From NCBI RefSeq assembly GCF_039534125.1, contig NZ_BAAAUV010000011.1:62001-126000 (forward strand): a DNA stretch of 64,000 bases. The letters are read 5' to 3'. Positions within the stretch are counted from its first letter, which is position 1; each line of letters starts with the position of its first letter. Positions 34,283 through 42,425 of the stretch are shown in pieces. The position numbers were made by a program, and so were the translations under genes. This DNA comes from Actinocorallia longicatena. Its GTDB lineage: Bacteria; Actinomycetota; Actinomycetes; Streptosporangiales; Streptosporangiaceae. The notes beneath the pieces were generated by a model, which saw nothing but the letters and a program-made list of their open reading frames with translations, was not told the DNA's origin and made no database searches.

Positions 34283-37141
34283 ATGAAGGGCTTCTCCAGG
34301 TACGCCTCGCTGTCGCGTGAACTCGGATCGAAGATCCGCGATTCGCTGGACTCCGAAGAGGTGCTGAAGACGACCGCGACGGGGATCGGCATGGCCCTCG
34401 GCGTCCAGCACGTCTACATCAGGGTCGAGGACACGGAGGGGCTGCTGCCGCTGCGCGCCCAGTACGTCGGGCCCGGCCGGACCGAGATCGACCCGGACCT
34501 GCTGCTGAAGATCTACACCCGGACCCCGGAGATGGCGCGTTCGGGCACGTGGGTCGTCGACGACGGGTTCGAGCCCCGCTGGTCGGAGGGGATCCGGGAG
34601 GCCGGACGCCTCCTGCAGATGCGGTCCGGCATCATCCTCAACCTCGACGTCGGCGGCAAGGCCCTCGGCCGGATCTACCTGGGCCAGGACACGCCGCGCA
34701 AGTGGACCGACGCGGAGGTCCTGTTCGCCGAGTCGGTCGTCGCCGACCTCGGCCGGTCGCTCGTCAACGCCCGCCTCTACGCGGGGCAGCAGCGGCTCAT
34801 CCGGCAGCTCGAGGAGGCCGACCGGGCGCGGCGGCTGGCACTGGACACGGCCGAGCTCGGCCGCCGGATCCGCGACGCCGACGGCCTCGACGCCGCGGTG
34901 CGGACCGCGGCTCCGGAGATGGGCGCCCTGCTGGGCGCCGACTCGATCCACATCGCCATCCGGACGACCCAGGGCGTCTCACCGTTCTCCTCGATCTGGA
35001 CGGCCGACGCCGCCCCGCCGCCCCTTTCCCTCGAGTTCATCGACGATCTGTTCCACGCCATGCCGGAGATCGCCAAGGCGCGTCTCGTGGTCTGCCGCGA
35101 CGTCGACGCCGATCCGATCCCGCCGGCGCACCGCATCCGGCTGAAGCGGGACGGCATCCACGCCGGGGTCCTCGCCCCGATCATCAGCGGGGAGAGCCGG
35201 CTGGGACTGATCGCTGTCGGGCAGTTCACGCCCCGGGACTGGACGGAGGAGGAGCTGGCCGCCATCGAGGTGCTCGCCGCCGATCTCGGCCGGTCACTGG
35301 CGCGGACCGAGATCTACCTGATCAACAACCAGATGTTCACCGATCTGGCCGCGCTCGACCGGCAGCGCCGCACGACGCTCCGGGCCGTCACGCTCGGGCG
35401 CCGGCTGCGCGACAGCCTCGATTCCGACCGGATCCTGGAGCTGGCCGTGGCGGGCGTCGGCGAGCTGGCCGCGGCCGATCGCGTCCATCTCCGGCTGTTC
35501 GACGAGTTCGGGCTGTTCCCGCACCGGATCGAGTGGACCGCCGAGGGCGTCCCGAAGATGGGCTGGGACCTTCTCGACGAGCTCGCGCCGCGCGTGACCG
35601 AGCTCAGGACCATGGAGACCTGCACCTCGGCCGACGTGCTGGCCGAGACCGACCGCTGGTCGGAGGGGCTGGTCGACTACATGAGGCGGTCGGGGATGGT
35701 CGCCGGGGTGTTCCTGCCGCTGGCGCTCGGCGACCGGATGCTCGGGCGGCTCGCGGTCTGCTGCGCCGGGCAGCGGCAGTGGACCGACTACGAGATCGGC
35801 TGCATCGAGTCCGTCGCCACCGACCTGGCCAGCGCGCTCGGCAACGCCGACCTGTACGCCCAGCAGAAGCGGATGGTCGTGGAGCTGGACGAGCTGGGTC
35901 GGCGCAAGCAGCGGGCGCTCGACGCCGAGACGCTCAGCCAGGAGCTCGGCGCCTCGCTGGACATGGGGCGGATCCTGCGGACCGCGGTCCGGGGGGTGGG
36001 GCAGCGGCTGGAGATCCCCTACATCTTCGTGCAGACGTTCGCATCGGAGCGGATGCCGGCCTCGGCCTTTCAGTGGGCCGCGCCGGACACCCGCCCGATC
36101 GACGACACGGCGGTCGCCCGGCACAAGGACCTGGTGGAACGCGTCGACGAGGACGAGGTCCTTCTGGTGGAGGACGTCGGCGATCCCCAGCACAACTGGT
36201 CGGAGCGGTTGCTGCTCTGGATGAAGGACTCCTACATCCGGTCGTTCATCTCGGTGCCGGTCCTGTTCAAGGGCACCCCGATCGGGCGGATCAGCGCCTG
36301 CGACAGCCGGACCCGGGTCTGGCAGGGATCCGAGCTGGCCTTCCTGGAGACCGTCGCCACGGAGATCGGGCGGGCCCTCGACCGCGCGGCGCTCTATGTC
36401 AACCAGCTTCAGCTGGTCAACGAGCTCGAGGCGCTGGACACGCAGAAGAGCGAGTTCATCTCGACGGTCTCGCACGAGCTGCGTACCCCGCTGACCAGCA
36501 TCTCCGGCTATGTCGAGCTGCTCATGGACGAAGACCTGCCGAAACACCAGCACCGGATGCTCGAGATCGTCGACCGCAACGCCCGCAGGCTCCGGTCGCT
36601 CATCGAGGACATCCTGATGCTGTCGCGGATCGACGCGGGCCACATCGATCCGAGGGTCGCACCGCTGGACCTGCGGGAGACGGTCGCCCAGGTCGTCGAG
36701 GACCTGACGCCCCAGGCGGAGGCCAAGGGCGTCACCCTGGTCAACCGGCTCCCGGATGACGCCGTGGTCGTCAACGGCGACCGCGACCAGCTCTCCCGCC
36801 TGGTCCTCAACCTGGCGCACAACGCCGTCAAGTTCACGCCCGAGGGCGGCACCGTCACCGTCGCGGTCCTCAGCGACGGTCCCGACCCCGGTTTGCGGAT
36901 CACCGACACGGGCATCGGCATTCCCGCCGACGATCTTCCGTACATCTTCGAGCGCTTCCGCCGTGGTGCCAACGCCACCGAGAAGAGCCTGCCCGGCACC
37001 GGCCTCGGCCTGGCCATCTGCGAGGCCATCGTCCGCGCCCACCACGGTCACCTCATGGCCGACTCGGTCCAGGACGAGGGCACCACGATGACCGTCATCC
37101 TGCAGTCCCCGCCCTCCGCCGAGTCCGCCCCGGCGCCCTGA
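34283..37141 (+). CDS. soluble hybrid sensor: four tandem GAF-like domains plus histidine kinase
   Basis: A 952-residue kinase without membrane segments. Four homologous GAF-type units span about 12-165, 191-345, 371-525 and 552-705, each ended by an L-Y or I-Y (Y166, Y345, Y525, Y705) about 180 residues apart. Each is followed by a similar coiled linker. The fourth linker (LVNELEALDTQKSEF) leads directly into HisKA, His731 in STVSHELRTPLTS. ATPase parts: LVLNLAHNAVKFT, DTGIGIPADDLPYIFERF, GTGLGLAICEAI. No receiver is fused; the single-domain regulator at 40.3 kb is a candidate partner. The ATG is chosen by MKGFSRYASL; the ribosome site is weak. Confidence 0.93.
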   Translation: MKGFSRYASLSRELGSKIRDSLDSEEVLKTTATGIGMALGVQHVYIRVEDTEGLLPLRAQYVGPGRTEIDPDLLLKIYTRTPEMARSGTWVVDDGFEPRWSEGIREAGRLLQMRSGIILNLDVGGKALGRIYLGQDTPRKWTDAEVLFAESVVADLGRSLVNARLYAGQQRLIRQLEEADRARRLALDTAELGRRIRDADGLDAAVRTAAPEMGALLGADSIHIAIRTTQGVSPFSSIWTADAAPPPLSLEFIDDLFHAMPEIAKARLVVCRDVDADPIPPAHRIRLKRDGIHAGVLAPIISGESRLGLIAVGQFTPRDWTEEELAAIEVLAADLGRSLARTEIYLINNQMFTDLAALDRQRRTTLRAVTLGRRLRDSLDSDRILELAVAGVGELAAADRVHLRLFDEFGLFPHRIEWTAEGVPKMGWDLLDELAPRVTELRTMETCTSADVLAETDRWSEGLVDYMRRSGMVAGVFLPLALGDRMLGRLAVCCAGQRQWTDYEIGCIESVATDLASALGNADLYAQQKRMVVELDELGRRKQRALDAETLSQELGASLDMGRILRTAVRGVGQRLEIPYIFVQTFASERMPASAFQWAAPDTRPIDDTAVARHKDLVERVDEDEVLLVEDVGDPQHNWSERLLLWMKDSYIRSFISVPVLFKGTPIGRISACDSRTRVWQGSELAFLETVATEIGRALDRAALYVNQLQLVNELEALDTQKSEFISTVSHELRTPLTSISGYVELLMDEDLPKHQHRMLEIVDRNARRLRSLIEDILMLSRIDAGHIDPRVAPLDLRETVAQVVEDLTPQAEAKGVTLVNRLPDDAVVVNGDRDQLSRLVLNLAHNAVKFTPEGGTVTVAVLSDGPDPGLRITDTGIGIPADDLPYIFERFRRGANATEKSLPGTGLGLAICEAIVRAHHGHLMADSVQDEGTTMTVILQSPPSAESAPAP

Positions 37142-37484
37142 GCCCCCGGCCGAACCGGCAAGGCCCGGCGCAAGATCATAAACTTCGCCCTTCGCGGGAG
37201 ACGGGTGCCGGCCGTCCGGGCGGACGGCTCTCCGGAGCAGGTACGAGACGTGGCCGACCATCGGCCCCGACACCGGGTTTCGGCGGCAGAGCCACGACGA
37301 TCGCGCCCTGACGACGGCGCCCAGGGCCAAGATCTCTTAAGAGCAGCGGCAAAGCGGAGTGTGCGGCGGTACGGTCCATGATCTTGTGGACATGCTCCCA
37401 GCATGAAGAGCCTCAGGCCCATGCCACCACGGTGAGCCGCCTCGCTCGCCACCACCGCAAGCACCACCGAAAGACGGGCCGACC
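37142..37484. other. 343-base intergenic region
   Basis: No gene seen. It contains a small hairpin (GCCGTCCG/CGGACGGC at 37211-37228) that may end the kinase transcript, and the promoter region for the deacetylase-like gene. I find no riboswitch fold by eye. Confidence 0.5.
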
Positions 37485-39113
37485 ATGAAGAGACGCTGGT
37501 GGATCCTCATCGTCGCGGGATGCGCCCTGCTGGCCGGGTTCCTGATGGTGCCGGGGCCCGACAGGAAGGCGGAGAAGGCCGCGTGGCAGGAGGCGGCGGA
37601 GCTCACCTCGGCCGGGCGGACGAAGCCCTTCGAGCCGGTCACCGAGGGTGCGTCCGCCCTGGTGCTCTACGACGACAAGGGCGAGTTCGCCTTCCTCGGC
37701 GAGCTGTACGGCATGATGCTCACCAACCTCGCGGGGCGGTTCGGCACGGTGCGGACCGAGCCGATCAGCGCCTACAAGGCGGGGGAGATCGCGAGCCACA
37801 CGGCGACCTTCTATCTCGGCACGACCTACCTGGAGAAGCCGGGCGACCTCCCCCAGGCCTTCCTCACCGAGGTCCTCTCCTCGTCGAGGCCGGTCGTCTG
37901 GTTCAACGACAACATCTGGCACCTCGCCACGAAGGCCGGAGCCTCCTTCACCGAGCGCTTCGGCTGGGATCCGGCCAAGTCGACCTTCTTCACGGCCAGC
38001 CCGGTGACGTCGGTCTCCTACAAGGAGCGGTCCCTGCCCAGAACGGTCGTGGCGGGCGGCTCCGGAGTGCTCCGGCCCGTGGTCACCGACCCGAAGAAGG
38101 CGGTGACCGTGGCCGAGGCGTCAGCGGACAACGGTGACCGCTTCCCGTGGGCGCTCCGCTCGGGGAACCTCACCTACATCGGCGAGGTCCCCTTCGACTC
38201 GGCCGTCGAGGGCGACCGCTCGGTGGTCCTCGCCGACCTCATGTACGACGCGCTCGCGCCGGAGGCCCCCGAGCGGCACCGGGCCCTGCTCCGGCTGGAG
38301 GACATCAACCCCGATACCTCACCGGACACCGTCCGCGCCCTCGCCGAGTACCTGAACGGCGCGCAGATCCCCTACACCTTCGAGGTCGTCCCGTTCTTCG
38401 TGGACGGCAAGGCGGACAAGCGCACGCCCCTCACCGAGCGGCCCGAACTGGTGTCGGTGCTGAAGTACATGGCCGAGCACGGGGGCGTCCCCGACATGCA
38501 CGGCTACACCCACCAGTACAAGGACGTGAACAACCCCTACGACAGCGTCACCGGGAACGACTTCGAGTTCTACCGGGCGCACATCGACGCGAGCGACAAC
38601 GTCGTCTTCGAGGGTCCGGTGGCGGAGGACAGCGCCGAATGGGCCCGCGACCGGGTGACGCGGGGCCGCGAGGAGCTCACGAAGGCGGGCCTGAAGGCGC
38701 CGCTGTGGACCACCCCGCACTACGCCGCCTCCGCGACGGACTACAAGGTGTTCCGGGAGGAGTTCGGCGCCCGCTACGAGCGTCCGCTGCTGTTCCCCGG
38801 CTTCTACCGGGGCAAGCCCGACCCGGCGAAGGCGCAGGGCCAGTTCCTGCCCTACCCCGTGAAGGACGTCTACGGCGGCGTCCTGATCCCGGAGAACCTC
38901 GGCAACTACATCCCCAAGGGCTACAACAACCACAGCGCCCGCACGCCCGGGCAGATCGTCGAGTCCGCCGAGGCCAACCTGGTGGTCAGGGACGGCTTCG
39001 CGAGCTTCTTCTACCACGGCTATCTCGATGTCGAGCATCTCAAGGAGACCGTCGAGGGCATCCGGAAGCTCGGCTACACCTTCGTCTCCCCCCTCAGCCT
39101 GGTCCGCCAGTGA
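37485..39113 (+). CDS. DUF2334 polysaccharide deacetylase-like exported protein
   Basis: A 542-residue protein anchored or exported by MKRRWWILIVAGCALLAGFL; the VAGC sequence at 10-13 fits a lipobox, though the preceding hydrophobic run is short. An N-terminal flavodoxin-like part (residues 50-260) precedes the deacetylase-like barrel: ALLRLEDINPDTSP (Asp of the metal site), YTFEVVPFFVDG, MHGYTHQYKD (His pair), WTTPHYAAS, and FFYHGYLD. DUF2334 proteins resemble PgaB-like deacetylases of surface polysaccharides. Its neighbours, a WecB epimerase and glycosyltransferases, suggest an exopolysaccharide of N-acetylated sugars. Confidence 0.85.
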   Translation: MKRRWWILIVAGCALLAGFLMVPGPDRKAEKAAWQEAAELTSAGRTKPFEPVTEGASALVLYDDKGEFAFLGELYGMMLTNLAGRFGTVRTEPISAYKAGEIASHTATFYLGTTYLEKPGDLPQAFLTEVLSSSRPVVWFNDNIWHLATKAGASFTERFGWDPAKSTFFTASPVTSVSYKERSLPRTVVAGGSGVLRPVVTDPKKAVTVAEASADNGDRFPWALRSGNLTYIGEVPFDSAVEGDRSVVLADLMYDALAPEAPERHRALLRLEDINPDTSPDTVRALAEYLNGAQIPYTFEVVPFFVDGKADKRTPLTERPELVSVLKYMAEHGGVPDMHGYTHQYKDVNNPYDSVTGNDFEFYRAHIDASDNVVFEGPVAEDSAEWARDRVTRGREELTKAGLKAPLWTTPHYAASATDYKVFREEFGARYERPLLFPGFYRGKPDPAKAQGQFLPYPVKDVYGGVLIPENLGNYIPKGYNNHSARTPGQIVESAEANLVVRDGFASFFYHGYLDVEHLKETVEGIRKLGYTFVSPLSLVRQ

Positions 39114-39134
39114 GCCGGGCGGGCCCGCACATGC

Positions 39135-39172
39135 GGAGGCCGGCGCGCGGAGAAGTCCGCGCGCCGGCCTCC
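39135..39172. terminator. strong bidirectional terminator
   Basis: Perfect 17-base stem starting GGAGGCCGGCGCGCGGA with loop GAAG, between the DUF2334 gene and the convergent SHOCT gene. Confidence 0.85.
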
Positions 39173-39186
39173 GGCCGTGGATCGGG

Positions 39187-39639
39187 TCAGCCCTGGACGC
39201 CGGTCGTGGCGCGCCCGTTCGAGGTCTGGGACATGGTGGGCTGCTCCCCGATGATGCCCGCCTTGGCCTTCTGGAACTCGGCCTCGGTGAGGACACCGCG
39301 CTCGCGGAGGTCGGCGAGGGTGGCGAGCTGGGCCGCGTCGTTGTTGGCGGGCTTGTCGCCGGCCGCGTCGCGGACGTAGGCGCGGAAGGCCTCGTCGCGG
39401 CGCTGGAGCTGCTGGACGTCCCGGTCGGTCATGGACCGGCCGCGAACGATGACGTAGACGAGGACGCCGAGGAACGGCAGGAGGATCGTGAAGGTGATCC
39501 ATCCGGCCTTGGCCCAGCCTCCCAGGTCGTTGCTGCGGAAGATGTCGCTGATCACCCTGAAGAGCAGGACGAACCACATGATCCACATGAAGAAGATGAA
39601 CATGCTCCAGAAGATGTCGAGGAGCGGGTAGTCGTCCAT
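39187..39639 (-). CDS. PLDc_N/SHOCT-domain membrane protein
   Basis: A 150-residue protein. Two helices (DIFWSMFIFFMWIMWFVLLFRVI and AGWITFTILLPFLGVLVYVIVRG) form the PLDc_N-like hairpin with the NDLGGWAKAGW loop. A C-terminal SHOCT motif follows (LATLADLRERGVLTEAEFQKAKAGIIG). Such proteins are common actinomycete membrane proteins of unknown role. It is followed on the same strand, upstream, by a DUF7144 gene, so the two may be an envelope-stress pair. Confidence 0.9.
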   Translation of the reverse strand: MDDYPLLDIFWSMFIFFMWIMWFVLLFRVISDIFRSNDLGGWAKAGWITFTILLPFLGVLVYVIVRGRSMTDRDVQQLQRRDEAFRAYVRDAAGDKPANNDAAQLATLADLRERGVLTEAEFQKAKAGIIGEQPTMSQTSNGRATTGVQG

Positions 39640-39684
39640 GAACGGTTTCCTTTCGTCGTGCTCTTTCCGGCGGAAGTCGGCCGG

Positions 39685-40080
39685 TCAGGACAGTTCGTTC
39701 TCCCAGGGGTCCTTCAGCAGGGCCCAGATGACCAGGACGTCGAGGGCGATGACGAGGATCGCCCACAGCGGCTGGTAGGCCAGCCACATGAACTGAAGGA
39801 TCATGCTGACGAGGGCCAGGACGAGGGCGGTGATCCGGGCGAAGTCCTTGCCCGCCATGAGGGCGGCCCCGGCTCCGGCGACGGCCAGGCCCAGGATCAG
39901 ATGCACCCAGCCCCAGAGGGTGACGTCGAACTTGTAGAGATAGCGGGGCGCCACCACGAAGTAGTCGTCCCGGATGATCGCCGCGAAGCCCGTCAGCACG
40001 TTCCAGATGCCGGAGATCAGCATCAGCACACCCGCGAAAACGGCGACACCGATCTTCACTGATTTTTGGTTGATCCCCAT
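39685..40080 (-). CDS. DUF7144-family membrane protein (copy 2)
   Basis: A 131-residue, four-helix protein (IGVAVFAGVLMLISGIWNVLTGFAAII, YFVVAPRYLYKFDVTLWGWVHLILG, TALVLALVSMILQFMWLAYQPLWAIL). The YKFDVTLWGWVHLI segment matches FEFNVTTWGWINLI of the copy near 23.5 kb, so the two are paralogues. GGGGTGGAAA lies directly ahead of the ATG. Its upstream region is shared with the divergent regulator. Confidence 0.88.
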   Translation of the reverse strand: MGINQKSVKIGVAVFAGVLMLISGIWNVLTGFAAIIRDDYFVVAPRYLYKFDVTLWGWVHLILGLAVAGAGAALMAGKDFARITALVLALVSMILQFMWLAYQPLWAILVIALDVLVIWALLKDPWENELS

Positions 40081-40266
40081 TTTCCACCCCGCCCGAATTT
40101 GGTGAACTTCCTAAGATCTACCCCTTTGACTGTTTTCCGTAGGCCAGCCAGAGGTCAAGGATCGGCAGGAACCTCGGCGGGTCCGGTGATAAAGGACTTG
40201 GCGCGTGGGCGCAAAGACATCGCCAAATCGGATTCGGCGGCCCGGGCGGGGGTTATTTCTTCCACT

Positions 40267-40641
40267 ATGGCGGTCATCCTGGTGGTCGACGACGATCCCG
40301 ACATCTGTGATCTCGTGAGCTTGAAGTTCGAGCAGTCGGGCTTCGACGTGATCACGGCGGGCAACGGCGACGACGCGCTGGAACTGGGCCGGACGAAGAT
40401 CCCCGATCTGATCGTCCTCGACCTGATGATGCCGGGCATGAGCGGCCTGGACGTCTGCCGGGAGTTCCGCAAGGACCCGGCGCTCGACCGGGTTCCGGTG
40501 ATCATGCTGACGGCCAAGGCGCAGGAGTCGGATCTCGAACAGGGGTTCGCGGCGGGCGCCGACGACTACGTCACCAAGCCGTTCAGCCCGCGGGAGCTGC
40601 TCACCAGGGCGCGGGCGGTCCTCGCCCGCGGCCGCCGCTGA
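40267..40641 (+). CDS. single-domain response regulator
   Basis: A 124-residue stand-alone receiver: acidic cluster VVDDDPDICD, phospho-acceptor Asp52 in LIVLDLMMPGMSG, Thr in IMLTAK, Lys in YVTKPFSPRELL. There is no output domain, so it acts by protein contact. It precedes the wecB-like gene by 42 bases on the same strand and follows a GAF kinase gene by 3 kb. It could switch the polysaccharide enzymes. The start ATG has no strong ribosome site. Confidence 0.92.
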   Translation: MAVILVVDDDPDICDLVSLKFEQSGFDVITAGNGDDALELGRTKIPDLIVLDLMMPGMSGLDVCREFRKDPALDRVPVIMLTAKAQESDLEQGFAAGADDYVTKPFSPRELLTRARAVLARGRR

Positions 40642-40683
40642 AGTAGGCGACGGCTTTCAGTCGACGGGCCTACAGGGGGCGAC

Positions 40684-41949
40684 ATGGACAAGACCCGGGT
40701 CATGGTGCTGGTCGGGACCAGGCCGGAGGCCATCAAGCTGCTTCCCCTGATCCTGGAGCTGCGGGCGTCGCGGCGGTTCACGCCCTTCGTCGTCTCCACA
40801 GGGCAGCACGAGGAGATGGTCGCGGAGATCCTCGGCCTGGCCGACGTGAAACCGGACGTCGTCCTGGGCTGCGAGGGCGGGGGCGGCCTCAACCAGCTGT
40901 TCGCCGGGGTCGTCTCGGGTCTGGAGCGGGTGTGCCTGGAGGAGTTCGGCGAACACGACTCGGTCGTCGACCGGGGCTTCGACAGCCGGTTCCCGGCCGC
41001 GGCGCTGGTCCACGGGGACACCAGCTCGGCCGCGGCCGCGGCGGTGGCCTCCTTCCACATGCGGATCCCGGTCTGCCATGTGGAGGCGGGACTGCGCACC
41101 CACTCGACGCTCACCCCCTTCCCCGAGGAGCTCAACCGGCAGCTCATCGGCCGGATCGCCCAGTTCCATCTGGCGCCCACCCTGACCAACAAGGAGAACC
41201 TGATCCGGGAGGGAGTCCCGATCGGGCAGATCTTCGTGACCGGCAACACCGGCATCGACGCGCTCCGCTGGGCGTCCGAGCTGCGGGTGCCCTACGGCGA
41301 ACCCGGGCTCGAGGATCTGGAGAACGACGAGGACGGCACCGTCGTGGTGATCACGGCGCACCGCAGGGAGAACTGGGACGGCGGGCTGAGCCGGATCGCG
41401 CAGGCCGTCGCCCAGCTCGCCGAGGACTCCCCGTACGTCAGGTTCGTGCTGCCGGTGCATCCCAATCCGCTGGTCGGCAGGGCGCTGCGGCCGGTGCTGG
41501 AGGGGCACCGGAACGTCCGGCTCGTCCGGCCGATGGGGTACCCGCAGTTCGCGCGCCTGCTCCGGCGGGCCCACTTCGCGATCAGTGATTCCGGCGGGAT
41601 CCAGGAGGAGGCGCCGTCCCTGGGCACGCCCGTCCTGGTGACCAGGGACTCCACCGAACGCCAGGAGGGCCTGACGGCGGGGACGCTCAGGCTCGTCGGC
41701 ACCGATCCCTCGCGGATCGTCGACGAGGCGAACCGGCTGCTGGCCGATCCCGCCCACCATCTGGCCATGGCGGCCGCCCCCAACCCGTACGGGGACGGGC
41801 ACGCGGCCGACCGGATCGTCCGGGCGCTGGAGAACCTGGCGTTCCGGGACGCGGCGCCCGAACGCTACGGAAGCGGATACGACCGGTCGGAGATCCTCAA
41901 GGCCGCCGGGTTCGGCGGCAGCATCGTCGCGCCCACGGCGGAAGGATGA
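40684..41949 (+). CDS. wecB: non-hydrolysing UDP-N-acetylglucosamine 2-epimerase
   Basis: A 421-residue GT-B-like enzyme interconverting UDP-GlcNAc and UDP-ManNAc. Signatures: VLVGTRPEAIKLLPLI, VSTGQHEEM, ALVHGDTSS, CHVEAGLRTHSTLTPFPEELNRQLIG (in parts), ITAHRRENW, VLPVHPNPLVG, and ISDSGGIQEEAPSLGTPVLVTRDSTERQEG (in parts). It is slightly long because of an insert near residues 80-105. It heads an operon with a membrane protein (ATGA overlap) and a glycosyltransferase, so it probably feeds an amino-sugar polymer. Confidence 0.94.
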   Translation: MDKTRVMVLVGTRPEAIKLLPLILELRASRRFTPFVVSTGQHEEMVAEILGLADVKPDVVLGCEGGGGLNQLFAGVVSGLERVCLEEFGEHDSVVDRGFDSRFPAAALVHGDTSSAAAAAVASFHMRIPVCHVEAGLRTHSTLTPFPEELNRQLIGRIAQFHLAPTLTNKENLIREGVPIGQIFVTGNTGIDALRWASELRVPYGEPGLEDLENDEDGTVVVITAHRRENWDGGLSRIAQAVAQLAEDSPYVRFVLPVHPNPLVGRALRPVLEGHRNVRLVRPMGYPQFARLLRRAHFAISDSGGIQEEAPSLGTPVLVTRDSTERQEGLTAGTLRLVGTDPSRIVDEANRLLADPAHHLAMAAAPNPYGDGHAADRIVRALENLAFRDAAPERYGSGYDRSEILKAAGFGGSIVAPTAEG

Positions 41950-42425
41950 GCCGCCGGGTCATCGCGATCGGACTGCTGCTCACCGCGCTCCTGCTGCTGA
42001 TCTTCGTGCGGCCGCTGCGCGAGGCCGAGATCCGGTTCCTGGCGCGGGTACTGCCGGGAGGCGCCGAGGCCGTGGGCGCCAATCTCGAATGGCCGAAGTT
42101 CACCATCACGCTCACGGTCCTCCAGTCGGTGTCGGCCATGATGATCCCCTGGGTGGCGCTCTCCGGCACGGTCCTGCTCAGCCTGCGGCTGCCGGTCGTC
42201 CGGGTGCTCGCCACGCTCGGCGTCCTGCTGTTCGTCAACGGGGTGCTCACGGTCGGCGTCATCGCCGCGACGGCGTGGGTGCTGTCGTTCTGGCCGACGG
42301 AGCGGGCCTCGCTCCTCTCCCAGGCCATCACCCCCGGCCTCACTCAGTTGATCATGGTCGTGGCGGTCGCCGTGGGAATCCGGCTCGTCTACGGCCCCGT
42401 GCCGCTTCCTGGAGAGCAGAATTGA
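41946..42425 (+). CDS. four-helix membrane protein of the polysaccharide operon
   Basis: A 159-residue protein. It has hydrophobic segments AIGLLLTALLLLIFV, TLTVLQSVSAMMIPWVALSGTVLLSL, VLATLGVLLFVNGVLTVGVIAATAWVL and LTQLIMVVAVAVGIRLVYG, and I recognise no family. Its ATG overlaps the epimerase stop and its stop overlaps the glycosyltransferase TTG start, so it is tightly coupled to both. It may be an accessory of the synthase complex. Function unknown. Confidence 0.8.
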   Translation: MSRRVIAIGLLLTALLLLIFVRPLREAEIRFLARVLPGGAEAVGANLEWPKFTITLTVLQSVSAMMIPWVALSGTVLLSLRLPVVRVLATLGVLLFVNGVLTVGVIAATAWVLSFWPTERASLLSQAITPGLTQLIMVVAVAVGIRLVYGPVPLPGEQN

